Counted from the stretch's first letter, positions 16,856 to 25,618 are shown. The stretch: 64,000 nt of DNA from an uncultured Eubacteriales bacterium (GCA_900542565.1 UQOC01000003.1:20127-84126); one strand, 5' to 3'. Notes: generated by a model not told the origin, from the sequence alone. Made by a program: numbers and translations.

Positions 16856-18391
16856 ATGAAAATAAAAGGAATAAACGAATATATATCAGTTCTGGAAAGC
16901 AACGGCATCATTGCCTGTACAGACCTTGCTGGGACAGATGGTACTGCACCTGTCCGGTATATATCATATAACTCCATGGATGTGGAAGAAGGAACCCTGT
17001 TCATATGCAAAGGGGCAAATTTCAGGCCGCAGTACCTGGATGACGCCATAGAAAAGGGTGCTTTCTGCTATGTGGCAGAAAACGAGATAAAAAAAGATTT
17101 TCCCCATATCATCGTAAGCGACATGAGAAAGGCCATGTCGGAAATCGGCAGATTATATTATGATGCCATCTGGAACGACAAGCTCCAAATGGTAGGACTG
17201 ACAGGAACCAAAGGCAAATCTACTACAGCTACTTTCATCAAGAGCATCATAGATGATTATTGCGCAGACAAGGGTGAAAAAGAAGCCGGCTTTATTTCCG
17301 GAATATATAATTATAACGGGGACCGAAAGGTAAAGGCTAAGAAGATGACAACTCCGGAGACACTGCAGCTCCATAAGCTTCTTGCCCAATGCGCTCAGAA
17401 CGGGTGCAGATATCTTGTGATGGAAACATCATCTCAGGCACTGAAGTATGAGAGGACAGAAGCTCTTGACTACAGTGTAGCTGTATTTTTAAACATTTCA
17501 GAAGATCATATCTCCGACAGGGAACATCCCGATATAGAAGACTATTTTCAGTCAAAGCTGAAGATATTCGACCAGTGCAGGACAGGGTGCGTGAACCTGG
17601 ATACAGATCCCAGATATCTTGACAGGGTACTTGAAAGAGCCAGGGCAAGATGCAGCAAGGTCATAACCTTTACCACCAGAGATTCCATGAAAGAAAAGGC
17701 GGATCTTTACGGATATGATATATCATCTACTCCAAGTACGGTGGAGTTCAGATTAAAATACGGACAAGAGACTGAAAAGATCAAAGTGAGCATAGGCGGC
17801 AGCTATAATGCCTCAAACGCTCTGGCTGCCATAGCGGCAGCGCTGGCTCTGGATATACCTATGAAATATATCAGGTCGGGGCTGGCACATGTAAAGGTGG
17901 CAGGCCGTATGGAGCTGTATCACATGAACCATAAGGATGTTGATGTGATAGTAGACTATGCTCACAATAAACTGAGCTATATGACATTGTTTGAAAATAT
18001 CAGGAAACTGTATCCTGACAGGAAGATACTGCTGGTATTCGGATGTCACGGCGATAAGGCATATAACCGTCGCAAGGATCTGGGACAGCTTGCCAATATA
18101 TATGCGGACAAGATCATACTGACAGAACAGGATCCGGGCACCGAATCGGTTGCTGATATATGCGATCAGGTCAGACGATATATAGATGACGACAAGCTTT
18201 TGGCTGTGATAACAGACAGAGGAGAGGCCATAGCCCAAGCATGCAGGGTCATAGAGGATGGATGGGTCATGGTCATTGCAGGCAACGGAGCAGACGGTTA
18301 CCAGAAACGGGGGCTCCGTTATGTGGAACTTCCGACGGATGGAGAACGAGTACAAGAATATATTTCAGAACATGACAGGCAGACATTATGA
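16856..18391 (+). CDS. MurE-like Mur ligase family protein
   Basis: A 511-residue three-domain Mur ligase closest to MurE, which adds the third residue to UDP-MurNAc-L-Ala-D-Glu. The UDP-MurNAc-binding domain is seen at residues ~38-75 (SYNSMDVEEGTLFICKGANF). The ATP loop is GLTGTKGKST (114-123). The carbamylated lysine should be that of YFQSKLKIFDQ. In the C-terminal domain the meso-DAP motif DNPR is replaced by QDPG, so the arginine that binds DAP is missing. The usual DYAHTPD reads DYAHNKL. A changed or lost substrate is therefore likely. The start at 16856 is preferred over 16670, which lies in the upstream terminator. The gene overlaps the sigma-54 activator by 4 bases, so both are translationally coupled. 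Confidence 0.85.
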   Translation: MKIKGINEYISVLESNGIIACTDLAGTDGTAPVRYISYNSMDVEEGTLFICKGANFRPQYLDDAIEKGAFCYVAENEIKKDFPHIIVSDMRKAMSEIGRLYYDAIWNDKLQMVGLTGTKGKSTTATFIKSIIDDYCADKGEKEAGFISGIYNYNGDRKVKAKKMTTPETLQLHKLLAQCAQNGCRYLVMETSSQALKYERTEALDYSVAVFLNISEDHISDREHPDIEDYFQSKLKIFDQCRTGCVNLDTDPRYLDRVLERARARCSKVITFTTRDSMKEKADLYGYDISSTPSTVEFRLKYGQETEKIKVSIGGSYNASNALAAIAAALALDIPMKYIRSGLAHVKVAGRMELYHMNHKDVDVIVDYAHNKLSYMTLFENIRKLYPDRKILLVFGCHGDKAYNRRKDLGQLANIYADKIILTEQDPGTESVADICDQVRRYIDDDKLLAVITDRGEAIAQACRVIEDGWVMVIAGNGADGYQKRGLRYVELPTDGERVQEYISEHDRQTL

Positions 18392-20253
18392 AAGAGCAGG
18401 AAAAAGGATACGGCATTTTGGAGAGCATTGCTGACGGTCTCGGACGGGGGCTGGTATATATAAAAGAGGACGGGACCATAGGGGCATACAGCAAGCTGGC
18501 CAAGGAAATAACGGGCATAAGGCTGCCGGAAAGCCAGGGACATCCTGCCGGCAGGATAGAAGAAGGTGACATTGTCATCATAGCCGATAATGATCTTGGA
18601 AATGATGATAACCTTTCCGCAGCAGACCTTAAGCTTTTGAACATTAAAGATAAAAGTATATCAGAAGGCGACGGTATACTGGCCATAGGCGCATATAAGA
18701 ACAGCAAGATAACCCCGGTCTTTAAGGTTGCAAAGGGCTATGGGCTGAAAGAGAGGATGGAGCTCAAATGCAGATACCTGGGTTTTGATATTTCGGCTTC
18801 AATAGATGACGACAACAACCTCATATCTATTTCTGTCAACGGACAGACCTATGATATGGCCTATATTGAAGCCATCGGCCATATGGTGGTGCTTGACAAG
18901 AATACCGGTAAAGTAAAGTTCTTCCAGGCGAGGGGATATGGGTTCAGGAACGAAGAAATAGGTGTCCTGCTGCGCGGAAAGGAGTTCATAAGAAAGAGTT
19001 CCGATGGTGATAATACCGACCTTATGCCACAGATCGGGCTGAAAACGGAAAAACTCTTTAACGGTGCAGATTTTTTAAAAGCGGTGAAAGATGTCATGGA
19101 CTGCGACGACGGATATGGAATTGAAAATGTATATGACATACATAAACGACTGATGTTCTGTCATCTGGTAAGGGTGAAAAACGACGGGCAGGGAAGCGGA
19201 GTCTATGTGTTCATGCAGGACAAGGATCTCGTATCAAGCCAGCTGTCATCAAAAGAAGCGATGGCGGCAAGCCTTGAAAAAATCAAGAGAAAACGGCTTC
19301 CGGAGGAAAACGTACAGACCATAGACGGATTTAAGAACTTTATCGGCAACGATAGGAGCATGATAGCCGTAAAGAGATTAGCAGCCAAGGCGGCCAAAAA
19401 TCGTTTCAATGTAATGTTGACCGGCGAAAGCGGTACAGGTAAATCGGTCCTCGCAAAAGAGATACACGATATACAGATGCCTGACGCTCCCTTTGTAGAG
19501 GTCTGCTGTAACGCGATCTCGCCTACCCTGTTTGAAAGCGAGCTGTTCGGATATGCGCCCGGCGCGTTTACGGGAGCGAGCGCTCAAGGAAAAGCAGGGT
19601 ATTTTGAAGAAGCCAACGGAGGTACCATATTTCTGGATGAGATAGGCGATATCCCTCCTGAAATGCAGATCAAGCTTCTGCATGTGATACAGAACAAGAG
19701 AATATACCGGGTGGGCGACACCAAGCCTGTAGATGTGGATGTCAGGATAATAGCAGCGACCAATAAAGATCTTGAAAAAGAGACGGAAAAAGGTACCTTC
19801 AGAAAGGATCTGTATTACAGGATAAATGTTTTCCCTATTTATATACCGCCTTTAAGAGAAAGGAAAGGAGACCTTTATTTCCTGGCAAATTCCATACTGG
19901 ATCAGTATTGCAGGGAGTGCAGCATAGAGCCAAAACAGTTTTCTCAGGAAGCGATAGACATTATAATGTCTTATCCATGGCCGGGAAATGTAAGGGAACT
20001 TAAAAATGTCGTGGAATGCGCCGCAAATATATGTGATGAAGGACTCATATATTCGGAACACCTTATGATATCACAGGGGAAAGCCGGCATCGTAAGGGGC
20101 ACATTGAAAGAAAGGCTGGAAAAGGCCGAAAAAGACATAATACAAGAAGCTCTGTCCAATAATGGGCTGGATAAGAACAAAGCCATAGAAGAACTGGGAC
20201 TGTCAAGATCAACATTTTACAAGAAGATAAAGGATCTTGGAATCGAACAGTAG
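18388..20253 (+). CDS. sigma-54-dependent transcriptional activator with unusual sensor region
   Basis: A 621-residue bacterial enhancer-binding protein. The N-terminal ~310 residues are the input part; a PAS-like start (RGLVYIKEDGTIGAYSK) and a compact segment around MVVLDKNTGKVKFFQARGYG can be seen, but no standard receiver or GAF domain. The AAA+ core follows, with Walker A GESGTGKS from residue 346, the sigma-54 loop GAFTGA at 392-397 and Walker B GGTIFLDEIGD. A Fis-type helix-turn-helix closes the protein (NKAIEELGLSRSTFYKKI). It is co-translated with the MurE-like protein. Immediately downstream is a sigma-54 promoter, so its target is most likely the lysA-like operon. A wall-derived ligand is plausible but unproven. 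Confidence 0.93.
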   Translation: MKEQEKGYGILESIADGLGRGLVYIKEDGTIGAYSKLAKEITGIRLPESQGHPAGRIEEGDIVIIADNDLGNDDNLSAADLKLLNIKDKSISEGDGILAIGAYKNSKITPVFKVAKGYGLKERMELKCRYLGFDISASIDDDNNLISISVNGQTYDMAYIEAIGHMVVLDKNTGKVKFFQARGYGFRNEEIGVLLRGKEFIRKSSDGDNTDLMPQIGLKTEKLFNGADFLKAVKDVMDCDDGYGIENVYDIHKRLMFCHLVRVKNDGQGSGVYVFMQDKDLVSSQLSSKEAMAASLEKIKRKRLPEENVQTIDGFKNFIGNDRSMIAVKRLAAKAAKNRFNVMLTGESGTGKSVLAKEIHDIQMPDAPFVEVCCNAISPTLFESELFGYAPGAFTGASAQGKAGYFEEANGGTIFLDEIGDIPPEMQIKLLHVIQNKRIYRVGDTKPVDVDVRIIAATNKDLEKETEKGTFRKDLYYRINVFPIYIPPLRERKGDLYFLANSILDQYCRECSIEPKQFSQEAIDIIMSYPWPGNVRELKNVVECAANICDEGLIYSEHLMISQGKAGIVRGTLKERLEKAEKDIIQEALSNNGLDKNKAIEELGLSRSTFYKKIKDLGIEQ

Positions 20254-20262
20254 GAATATGCC

Positions 20263-20306
20263 GTCCGAACTTTAGGACAAAAATCCAAAATTTCGGACAA
20301 AAAACC
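20263..20306. repeat. direct and inverted GGACAAAAA elements upstream of the sigma-54 promoter
   Basis: GGACAAAAA occurs at 20275 and 20295, exactly 20 bp (two helical turns) apart. GTCCGAA (20263-20269) is the inverse of TTCGGAC (20293-20299). The position 110-150 bp upstream of the -24/-12 promoter is typical for activator sites. Seen directly; the binding role is inferred. Confidence 0.4.
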
Positions 20307-20347
20307 CGGCTTAAACTTTTGACGAAATATGTCAGATCTTCGTATGA

Positions 20348-20385
20348 CCGTGAATATTCATTGAAAATTCAACGAATGTTCACGG
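20348..20385. promoter_or_regulatory. 18-bp dyad: activator site or terminator of the activator gene
   Basis: Two 18-base arms (20348-20365 and 20368-20385) match as inverted repeats at 16 positions with only two bases between them. The centre lies about 45 bp upstream of the -24 box. The tract CTTGTTTTTT follows at 20391-20400. The dyad could bind the enhancer-binding protein or end its transcript, or both; the two-base loop means a hairpin would have to open a few pairs. Confidence 0.6.
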
Positions 20386-20408
20386 CCATTCTTGTTTTTT
20401 GGTCAAAG

Positions 20409-20426
20409 TTGGCATGACATTTGCTT
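20409..20426 (+). promoter_or_regulatory. sigma-54 (-24/-12) promoter
   Basis: TTGGCATGACATTTGCTT matches the sigma-54 consensus TTGGCACG-N4-TTGCW. The invariant GG (20411-20412) and GC (20423-20424) have exactly 10 bases between them. Transcription should start near 20436, which places the first good start codon of the lysA-like gene at 20472 and rules out the in-frame codon at 20421. Confidence 0.92.
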
Positions 20427-20471
20427 ATTACTTATGACAAAGATAATCAACCCCGTGAAAGGAACGAAAAA

Positions 20472-21749
20472 ATGACCAGCGATATAAAAGACGGAACTTT
20501 GTACTTCGACGGCTGTGATACCACAGAGCTGGCGAAGAAATACGGCACTCCGCTGTATGTGATTTCTGCAAAGATGATAAAGGACAAATTTGCACAGTTG
20601 CAAGAGGAATTTATTTCAAAATATCCAAAGGCCAGAGTGGCATACGCATGCAAAGCTTTCTGCACTAAGGAGATGTTGAGACTGTGTGCCCAGGAAGGGG
20701 TCAGCATAGATGTAGTATCCGGCGGAGAACTTTTTACGGCAATGGCCGTTGATTTCCCGCCGGAAAGGATAGAGTTTAACGGAAATAATAAGCTGAGAAG
20801 CGAACTGGAGATGGCGATAGATTACGGCATCGGCAGGATAATCGTAGACGGGATAGGCGAACTGGAACTGATCGAGGACATATGTAAAGAAAAGAACAAG
20901 AAGGTAAACATACTGTACAGGATAACACCGGGTATAAAGGCTGACAGTCATGATTATATCATAACCGGCAAAAAAGACTCAAAATTCGGTATGCCTCAGG
21001 ATGAGGAAGAATTATACAAAGAGATAAAAAAAGCCATCGACTCTCAATATGTAAATTTCCTGGGACTTCATTTCCACATAGGTTCCCAGCTGTTTGACAA
21101 TGATCCTTATGTACAGGCTGTGAAAGTAGCTTTGGGACATGTTGAGAACATAAAGGACAGATATGGATATGCCATGCAGGAACTTAACCTCGGCGGAGGC
21201 TTCGGCGCAAGATATACAGATGAACAGACCAGGCCGTACAGCTATTACATTGACCCTATGGTAAAAGAAATAAGGGATTTCTGTGAAAAAGAAGATATGC
21301 AGCTTCCGGCGCTTGTGATAGAACCAGGAAGGAGCATAGTAGCAGAGGCCGGCATCAGCCTTTACACTGTAGGCAGGATAAAAGATATTCCGGGAGTAAG
21401 GAAGTATGTGTCAGTGGATGGAGGTATGACCGATAACATAAGACCTGCTCTTTATCAGGCGCAATATACCGGGGTGCTTGCAAACCGTGCCGGAGAAGAA
21501 AAAACAGAGACAGTTACATTTTGCGGCAAGTGCTGCGAATCAGGAGATATCCTGATAAAAGACATAAAAACAGCGGCGCCAAAGACAGGGGACATTTTGG
21601 CGATATTTACGACAGGGGCATATGGTTACTCCATGGCGAGCAACTATAACAAAAACCCAAAACCGGCTGTAGTAATGACAGATCAAGGAAAAGAGAAGGT
21701 GATAGTAAAGAGGCAGAGTTACGAAGAGATTATCGAGGACGAAATTTAA
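20472..21749 (+). CDS. lysA: diaminopimelate decarboxylase
   Basis: A PLP-dependent fold-III decarboxylase (425 residues) that turns meso-diaminopimelate into lysine. The PLP lysine is K61 in YACKAF. HFHIGSQ, GGGFGARY, EPGRSIVAEAG, the substrate cysteine motif CGKCCESGDIL and the closing GAYGYSMASNYN are all intact. The start at 20472 is set by the sigma-54 promoter and by GGAACG 8 bases upstream. Being first in a sigma-54 operon with a dipeptidase, amidohydrolase and carrier suggests catabolic or salvage use of DAP from cell-wall peptides, rather than only lysine biosynthesis. A related D-amino-acid or ornithine decarboxylase is less likely, given the full LysA signature. Confidence 0.9.
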   Translation: MTSDIKDGTLYFDGCDTTELAKKYGTPLYVISAKMIKDKFAQLQEEFISKYPKARVAYACKAFCTKEMLRLCAQEGVSIDVVSGGELFTAMAVDFPPERIEFNGNNKLRSELEMAIDYGIGRIIVDGIGELELIEDICKEKNKKVNILYRITPGIKADSHDYIITGKKDSKFGMPQDEEELYKEIKKAIDSQYVNFLGLHFHIGSQLFDNDPYVQAVKVALGHVENIKDRYGYAMQELNLGGGFGARYTDEQTRPYSYYIDPMVKEIRDFCEKEDMQLPALVIEPGRSIVAEAGISLYTVGRIKDIPGVRKYVSVDGGMTDNIRPALYQAQYTGVLANRAGEEKTETVTFCGKCCESGDILIKDIKTAAPKTGDILAIFTTGAYGYSMASNYNKNPKPAVVMTDQGKEKVIVKRQSYEEIIEDEI

Positions 21750-21815
21750 GACGAAAAGAAAGGGGAAGAGGAGAGATCGGAAATCATATCTAAAAATTTA
21801 TAACTGGAGGTAATT

Positions 21816-23216
21816 ATGAACGAGAAGAAAAAATTTGTCATGCCCGACTCGCTGATAATAGTTGCAGCGATCGTTCTGCTCATGGCGATCCTGTCATGGG
21901 TTATCCCGTCAGGCAGCTATGAATATCATGATGTGGACATTAACGGCACCATAAGGAGCCTGGCCATCGACGGCACATACCATGAGATTGATAAATCAGA
22001 AGTAACGACAACCGGTTTTCTGGGATTCTTCACATCCTTCTACAGAGGCTGTGTTGATGCGGCAGATGTAATATTCATGATCATGTGCTGCTGCGGCACA
22101 TTCGGTGTTGTGGTAAAAACAGGCGCTTTCCACGCAGGTATAGGAACCATCCTGCGTAAGCTGGGTGGAAAAGAAGTACTTCTTATCCCTATCATGATGC
22201 TTATCTTCGGAGCAGGCGGAAGCGTATTCGGAATGGCAAGTGAGTTTTACGGATTCTATCCGCTGATCGTCGGCATGGGCGTAGCCCTGGGCTATGACGC
22301 AATGCTGGGATTCGGCATCATCGCCGTCGGCGAATTCGTAGGATTCATGGGCGGCACCATCAACCCTTATACCGTAGGCGTTGCCCAGAGGATTTCGGAA
22401 GTAGAACTTTACTCAGGTACCGGATACAGAGTAGTATGCTTCATAGTATTCATGGCAATATCCATCTTCTATGTGATGAGATATGCAAACAAGATCAAGA
22501 AGAACCCGCAGCTCTCTGTAATGCAGGGAGAGCAGTCGATCCACGCTTTTGAAAGAAGCGAGCTTGATCAGTACAAATTCTCCAAAAAAGACGGTCTGGT
22601 ACTGCTTGATGTATTGGTAGTGCTGATCGTGCTGATGTACGGACTTATGAACCTTGGATGGGGATATGGCGAACTTTGCGGACTGTTCCTCATAATGTCC
22701 ATGGTGGCCGGACTTATCTGCAAATGGAGCCCTAACAAATGGTGCGACGAGTTTATCGACAGTGCAAAGACAGTTGTATGGGGCTGCATCCTTACCGGTG
22801 TTGCCAAAGGCATAATGGTAGTAATGCAGGATGCTCAGATCGCAGATACAGTTATATACTATCTGTCCGGACTGCTCAAGAATGCTCCGGAATTCCTGTC
22901 AGCACAGCTGATGCTCATCGTTCAGACACTCATAAGCTGTCTCATCCCGTCTGCCACAGGTCAGGCTGCAACCACAATGCCTATCATGTCACAGCTGGCA
23001 GACATAATCGGAGTTACAAGACAGACTGCCGTACTGGCATTCCAGTTTGGTGACGGTCTGACAAATATTTTCTCACCAACCGCTGACATAGTTATCATTT
23101 GCGGACTTGGCGGAATCTCTCTCCAGAAATGGTATAAGTGGTTCACTCCACTGTTCTTCATACTGCTGCTGGCTCAGATGGTAATGCTGGGAATCGCTGT
23201 AGCAATAGGATACTGA
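21816..23216 (+). CDS. YfcC family membrane carrier
   Basis: A 466-residue membrane protein with about 12 helices, of the YfcC/C4-dicarboxylate anaerobic carrier superfamily. Visible family segments: N-terminal VLLMAILSWVIPSGSYE, GAGGSVFGMASEFYGFYPL, GEFVGFMGGTINPYTVG and the late LIPSATGQAATTMPIMSQLAD. Relatives move basic amino acids, peptides or dicarboxylates. Its place between DAP decarboxylase and an amidohydrolase suggests import of a wall peptide or acyl amino acid, or export of lysine; the substrate cannot be read from the sequence. A good GGAGG site precedes the ATG. Confidence 0.88.
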   Translation: MNEKKKFVMPDSLIIVAAIVLLMAILSWVIPSGSYEYHDVDINGTIRSLAIDGTYHEIDKSEVTTTGFLGFFTSFYRGCVDAADVIFMIMCCCGTFGVVVKTGAFHAGIGTILRKLGGKEVLLIPIMMLIFGAGGSVFGMASEFYGFYPLIVGMGVALGYDAMLGFGIIAVGEFVGFMGGTINPYTVGVAQRISEVELYSGTGYRVVCFIVFMAISIFYVMRYANKIKKNPQLSVMQGEQSIHAFERSELDQYKFSKKDGLVLLDVLVVLIVLMYGLMNLGWGYGELCGLFLIMSMVAGLICKWSPNKWCDEFIDSAKTVVWGCILTGVAKGIMVVMQDAQIADTVIYYLSGLLKNAPEFLSAQLMLIVQTLISCLIPSATGQAATTMPIMSQLADIIGVTRQTAVLAFQFGDGLTNIFSPTADIVIICGLGGISLQKWYKWFTPLFFILLLAQMVMLGIAVAIGY

Positions 23217-23228
23217 TAGATTTAATTA

Positions 23229-23261
23229 CAGGGCTTTCTCTGCCAGACAGGGAAAGCCCTG
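23229..23261 (+). other. intercistronic hairpin
   Basis: A 10-bp GC-rich stem (23229-23238 with 23252-23261) without a T tract lies between the carrier and the amidohydrolase genes. It probably stabilises or processes the operon transcript. Confidence 0.5.
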
Positions 23262-23297
23262 AAGAACAGAAAGATCAAACATCGGAGGGAATACAAA

Positions 23298-24503
23298 ATG
23301 AAGATCAGCGACTTGACCGATGAAAAAGTTTTTAAGGAAAAGATAATCAAGCAGAGAAGGAAGCTGCACCGCTGCCCTGAACTTTCGGAGGAAGAGGCGA
23401 AAACAGCAGACAGTATATGCGCATTTCTTGATGATATAAATGTTCCATATAAAAAGAACATAGCCGGACATGGAGTTATGGCATGGATAGAAGGGACAGC
23501 AGGTCCAGGTCCAGTCATAGGCGTCCGGGGAGATATGGATGCGCTCCCGATAGAAGAAGAAAACGATACAGAATACCGGTCCCAAGTACCCGGAGTGATG
23601 CATGCGTGCGGCCATGACGCCCATGTTACGATCCTGCTTGGGCTGGCAGAACTGTTGTCAATATATAAAGAAAAGCTAAAAGGGACTGTAAAACTGATAT
23701 TCCAGCCGGCTGAGGAGACCATAGGAGGAGCCGACCGGATGATAAAAGAAGGTGTCCTTGAAGCTCCTGATGTGGATTATATGCTGGGCCTCCATGTGGA
23801 ACCTCAGTTTGATGTGGGCAAGGTCGGGATCAAATACGGCAAGATGTATGCGGCATCTGATATGATAGATGTCATCATCCATGGAAAGAGCGCCCACGGA
23901 GCTCACCCGGATCAGGGAGTAGATGTTATCTGTGTAGCTGCCGAGATCATAACCGCCGTGCAGGTGATGATAGCAAGGGAAGTAAGCCCGCTGGATTCAG
24001 CAGTATGCACTTTCGGATCGATAAAAGCCGGAACCGCAAGGAATCAGATAGCAGACAGGCTGGAAATGGAAGGTATAATAAGGACACTGGATCCTTCGTC
24101 CAGAATGAGGATGAGAAAGAGAGTCGGTGAGATCTGCCGGCTGACTGCTCAGAAAATGGGTGCTGATGTGGAATATATCGTCCACGAGAGTTACAGTTCA
24201 TTGATAAACGATAACCAGATAACCGCTCTTGTCCAGGAGACGGCGGAAGAAGTCCTTGGAAAAGATAATGTGGTGATCGAGGAATTCCCTGATCTGGGCT
24301 GCGAGGACTTTTCCTTTTTTGCTGAAAAGAAACCTTCCTGCTATTTCCATCTGGGCTGTTATGACGAAAAGCTGGGTGAAAGAGTCGACCTGCACAATTC
24401 AAAATTCGACATTGATGAAGAATGTCTGTTTAAAGGGATCGAACTCCAGCTTAACAATATAATCAAAATCTGTGAAAAATATAAACAAGAGGTAGACCGA
24501 TGA
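23298..24503 (+). CDS. M20 family amidohydrolase (N-acyl amino acid / N-acetyl-DAP type)
   Basis: A zinc-dependent hydrolase (401 residues) of the M20D/hippuricase-like group that frees amino acids from N-acyl or amide linkages. Metal-site motifs are GVRGDMDALP, MHACGHDAHV (near residue 100) and the catalytic pair in FQPAEET. The dimerisation insert runs through HGKSAHGAHPDQGVD. FPDLGCEDFSFFAE completes the site. N-acetyl-diaminopimelate deacetylase and hippurate hydrolase belong to this group. The lysA neighbour makes a DAP- or lysine-linked amide an attractive substrate, as inference. Its last 4 bases overlap the start of the D,D-dipeptidase gene. Confidence 0.9.
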   Translation: MKISDLTDEKVFKEKIIKQRRKLHRCPELSEEEAKTADSICAFLDDINVPYKKNIAGHGVMAWIEGTAGPGPVIGVRGDMDALPIEEENDTEYRSQVPGVMHACGHDAHVTILLGLAELLSIYKEKLKGTVKLIFQPAEETIGGADRMIKEGVLEAPDVDYMLGLHVEPQFDVGKVGIKYGKMYAASDMIDVIIHGKSAHGAHPDQGVDVICVAAEIITAVQVMIAREVSPLDSAVCTFGSIKAGTARNQIADRLEMEGIIRTLDPSSRMRMRKRVGEICRLTAQKMGADVEYIVHESYSSLINDNQITALVQETAEEVLGKDNVVIEEFPDLGCEDFSFFAEKKPSCYFHLGCYDEKLGERVDLHNSKFDIDEECLFKGIELQLNNIIKICEKYKQEVDR

Positions 24504-25069
24504 CAGAAGACAGAGGTAATTTAGTAAGGCTGTTTGACATTGACGATGATTTCATCCTTGATCTCAAATACGCTACAAAAGATAATTTTACAGGAGAACA
24601 GATCTATTCGTCCAATGAATGTTACATGGACCGTCACACAGCAGAAATCCTGATAAAAGCTAAAGACATTTTCAAAAAAGACGGTTACAGGGTAAAGATC
24701 TGGGATGCGTACAGACCTATAAGCGCCCAGAAAAAATTCTGGGAAGTGATGCCCAACGATGATTTTGTTGCCAGACCGCCGGACATGGCAACCATCAAAA
24801 AGTTCAGGCCAACACATATGAACGGACTTTGTGTTGATGTCACGCTGACAGATATGGATGGCAAAGAGATAGAAATGCCGTCAGAGTTTGATGATATGAC
24901 TGGCAAAGGCGCTCTCATGTGCCAGGACACACCTCTTGAGGGACGCAAAAATGCAGCTTATATGAAAGCGGTCCTTGAGAGCGTGGGATTTGAAGGATAT
25001 GAAAATGAGTGGTGGCATTTCTACGATGTTTCCACCGAACCTACACCTTTTACAGATTATCAGATATAA
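24500..25069 (+). CDS. VanX-like D-Ala-D-Ala dipeptidase (M15D)
   Basis: A 189-residue zinc dipeptidase of the VanX/DdpX type, which cleaves D-Ala-D-Ala. The zinc and catalytic residues are in register with VanX: H106 and D113 (in HMNGLCVDVTL), then E170 and H173 (in EWWHFYD). The substrate-binding motif WDAYRPISAQ lies near residue 70. There is no signal peptide, so it acts in the cytoplasm. No vanH, vanA or vanRS genes are nearby, so this is not a glycopeptide-resistance cassette. In Escherichia coli, DdpX with a dipeptide permease recycles D-Ala-D-Ala, which is the better model here. Translationally coupled to the M20 gene. Confidence 0.93.
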   Translation: MTEDRGNLVRLFDIDDDFILDLKYATKDNFTGEQIYSSNECYMDRHTAEILIKAKDIFKKDGYRVKIWDAYRPISAQKKFWEVMPNDDFVARPPDMATIKKFRPTHMNGLCVDVTLTDMDGKEIEMPSEFDDMTGKGALMCQDTPLEGRKNAAYMKAVLESVGFEGYENEWWHFYDVSTEPTPFTDYQI

Positions 25070-25084
25070 CGGAGGAAAAAAGTA

Positions 25085-25465
25085 ATGGGCGGGATCATAG
25101 ATAATTTCATCGGCACGGTCAAAAACGGACTGGCCTTCAGAGGAAGAACGGACAGGAGGGATTACTGGGTGTTTATCCTTACATTCCTGGTGATTCTGGC
25201 TGTTTTGCTGTGGTTTGCGGAAAAGATTTCTTTTATGGATGCTTTTGTAAAACTATACTGCGTTCTGATGATCCTGCCGATACTGGCAGCGACCGCCAGA
25301 AGGCTGCATGATGTGGATAAAAGCGCCAAGTGGCTTTTTGCCGGGCTGGTTCCTGTGCTGGGAGCCATATGTATCTTTGTTTTCATAATAGGTGAAGGAA
25401 AAGAAAGTGACAACAGATACGGAGCGCGTCCCTGTATGAGCTGCTGTATAACCGGTGCAGATTGA
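25085..25465 (+). CDS. DUF805 family small membrane protein
   Basis: A 126-residue protein with three or four hydrophobic helices. The family core FRGRTDRRDYWVFIL is followed by TARRLHDVDKSAKW and ends NRYGARP, all typical of DUF805 (YhaH-like). Function unknown. It is 15 bases after the dipeptidase gene and before a terminator, so it is the last gene of the sigma-54 operon. Confidence 0.88.
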   Translation: MGGIIDNFIGTVKNGLAFRGRTDRRDYWVFILTFLVILAVLLWFAEKISFMDAFVKLYCVLMILPILAATARRLHDVDKSAKWLFAGLVPVLGAICIFVFIIGEGKESDNRYGARPCMSCCITGAD

Positions 25466-25490
25466 ATAAAAATATGTCTGTGTATATAAA

Positions 25491-25520
25491 GACGGTACTG
25501 ATTACAGTATCGTCTTTTTA
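25491..25520 (+). terminator. terminator of the sigma-54 operon
   Basis: A stem of GACGGTACT (25491-25499) with AGTATCGTC (25506-25514), including one G-T pair, is followed by TTTTTA. Confidence 0.85.
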
Positions 25521-25618
25521 TGTATCACACGGAAAAGCCTGTGAACATATATAAAATAATATTGTCAAAAAACTTTTGATATGATAAACTTCCCGCATAA
25601 AACCTCAGGAGATGAACA

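Noticed and set aside
24500..25069. Glycopeptide-resistance (van) cassette
   Set aside because: Only the VanX-like enzyme is present; no VanH, VanA-type ligase or VanRS pair, and the gene is in a sigma-54 salvage-type operon.
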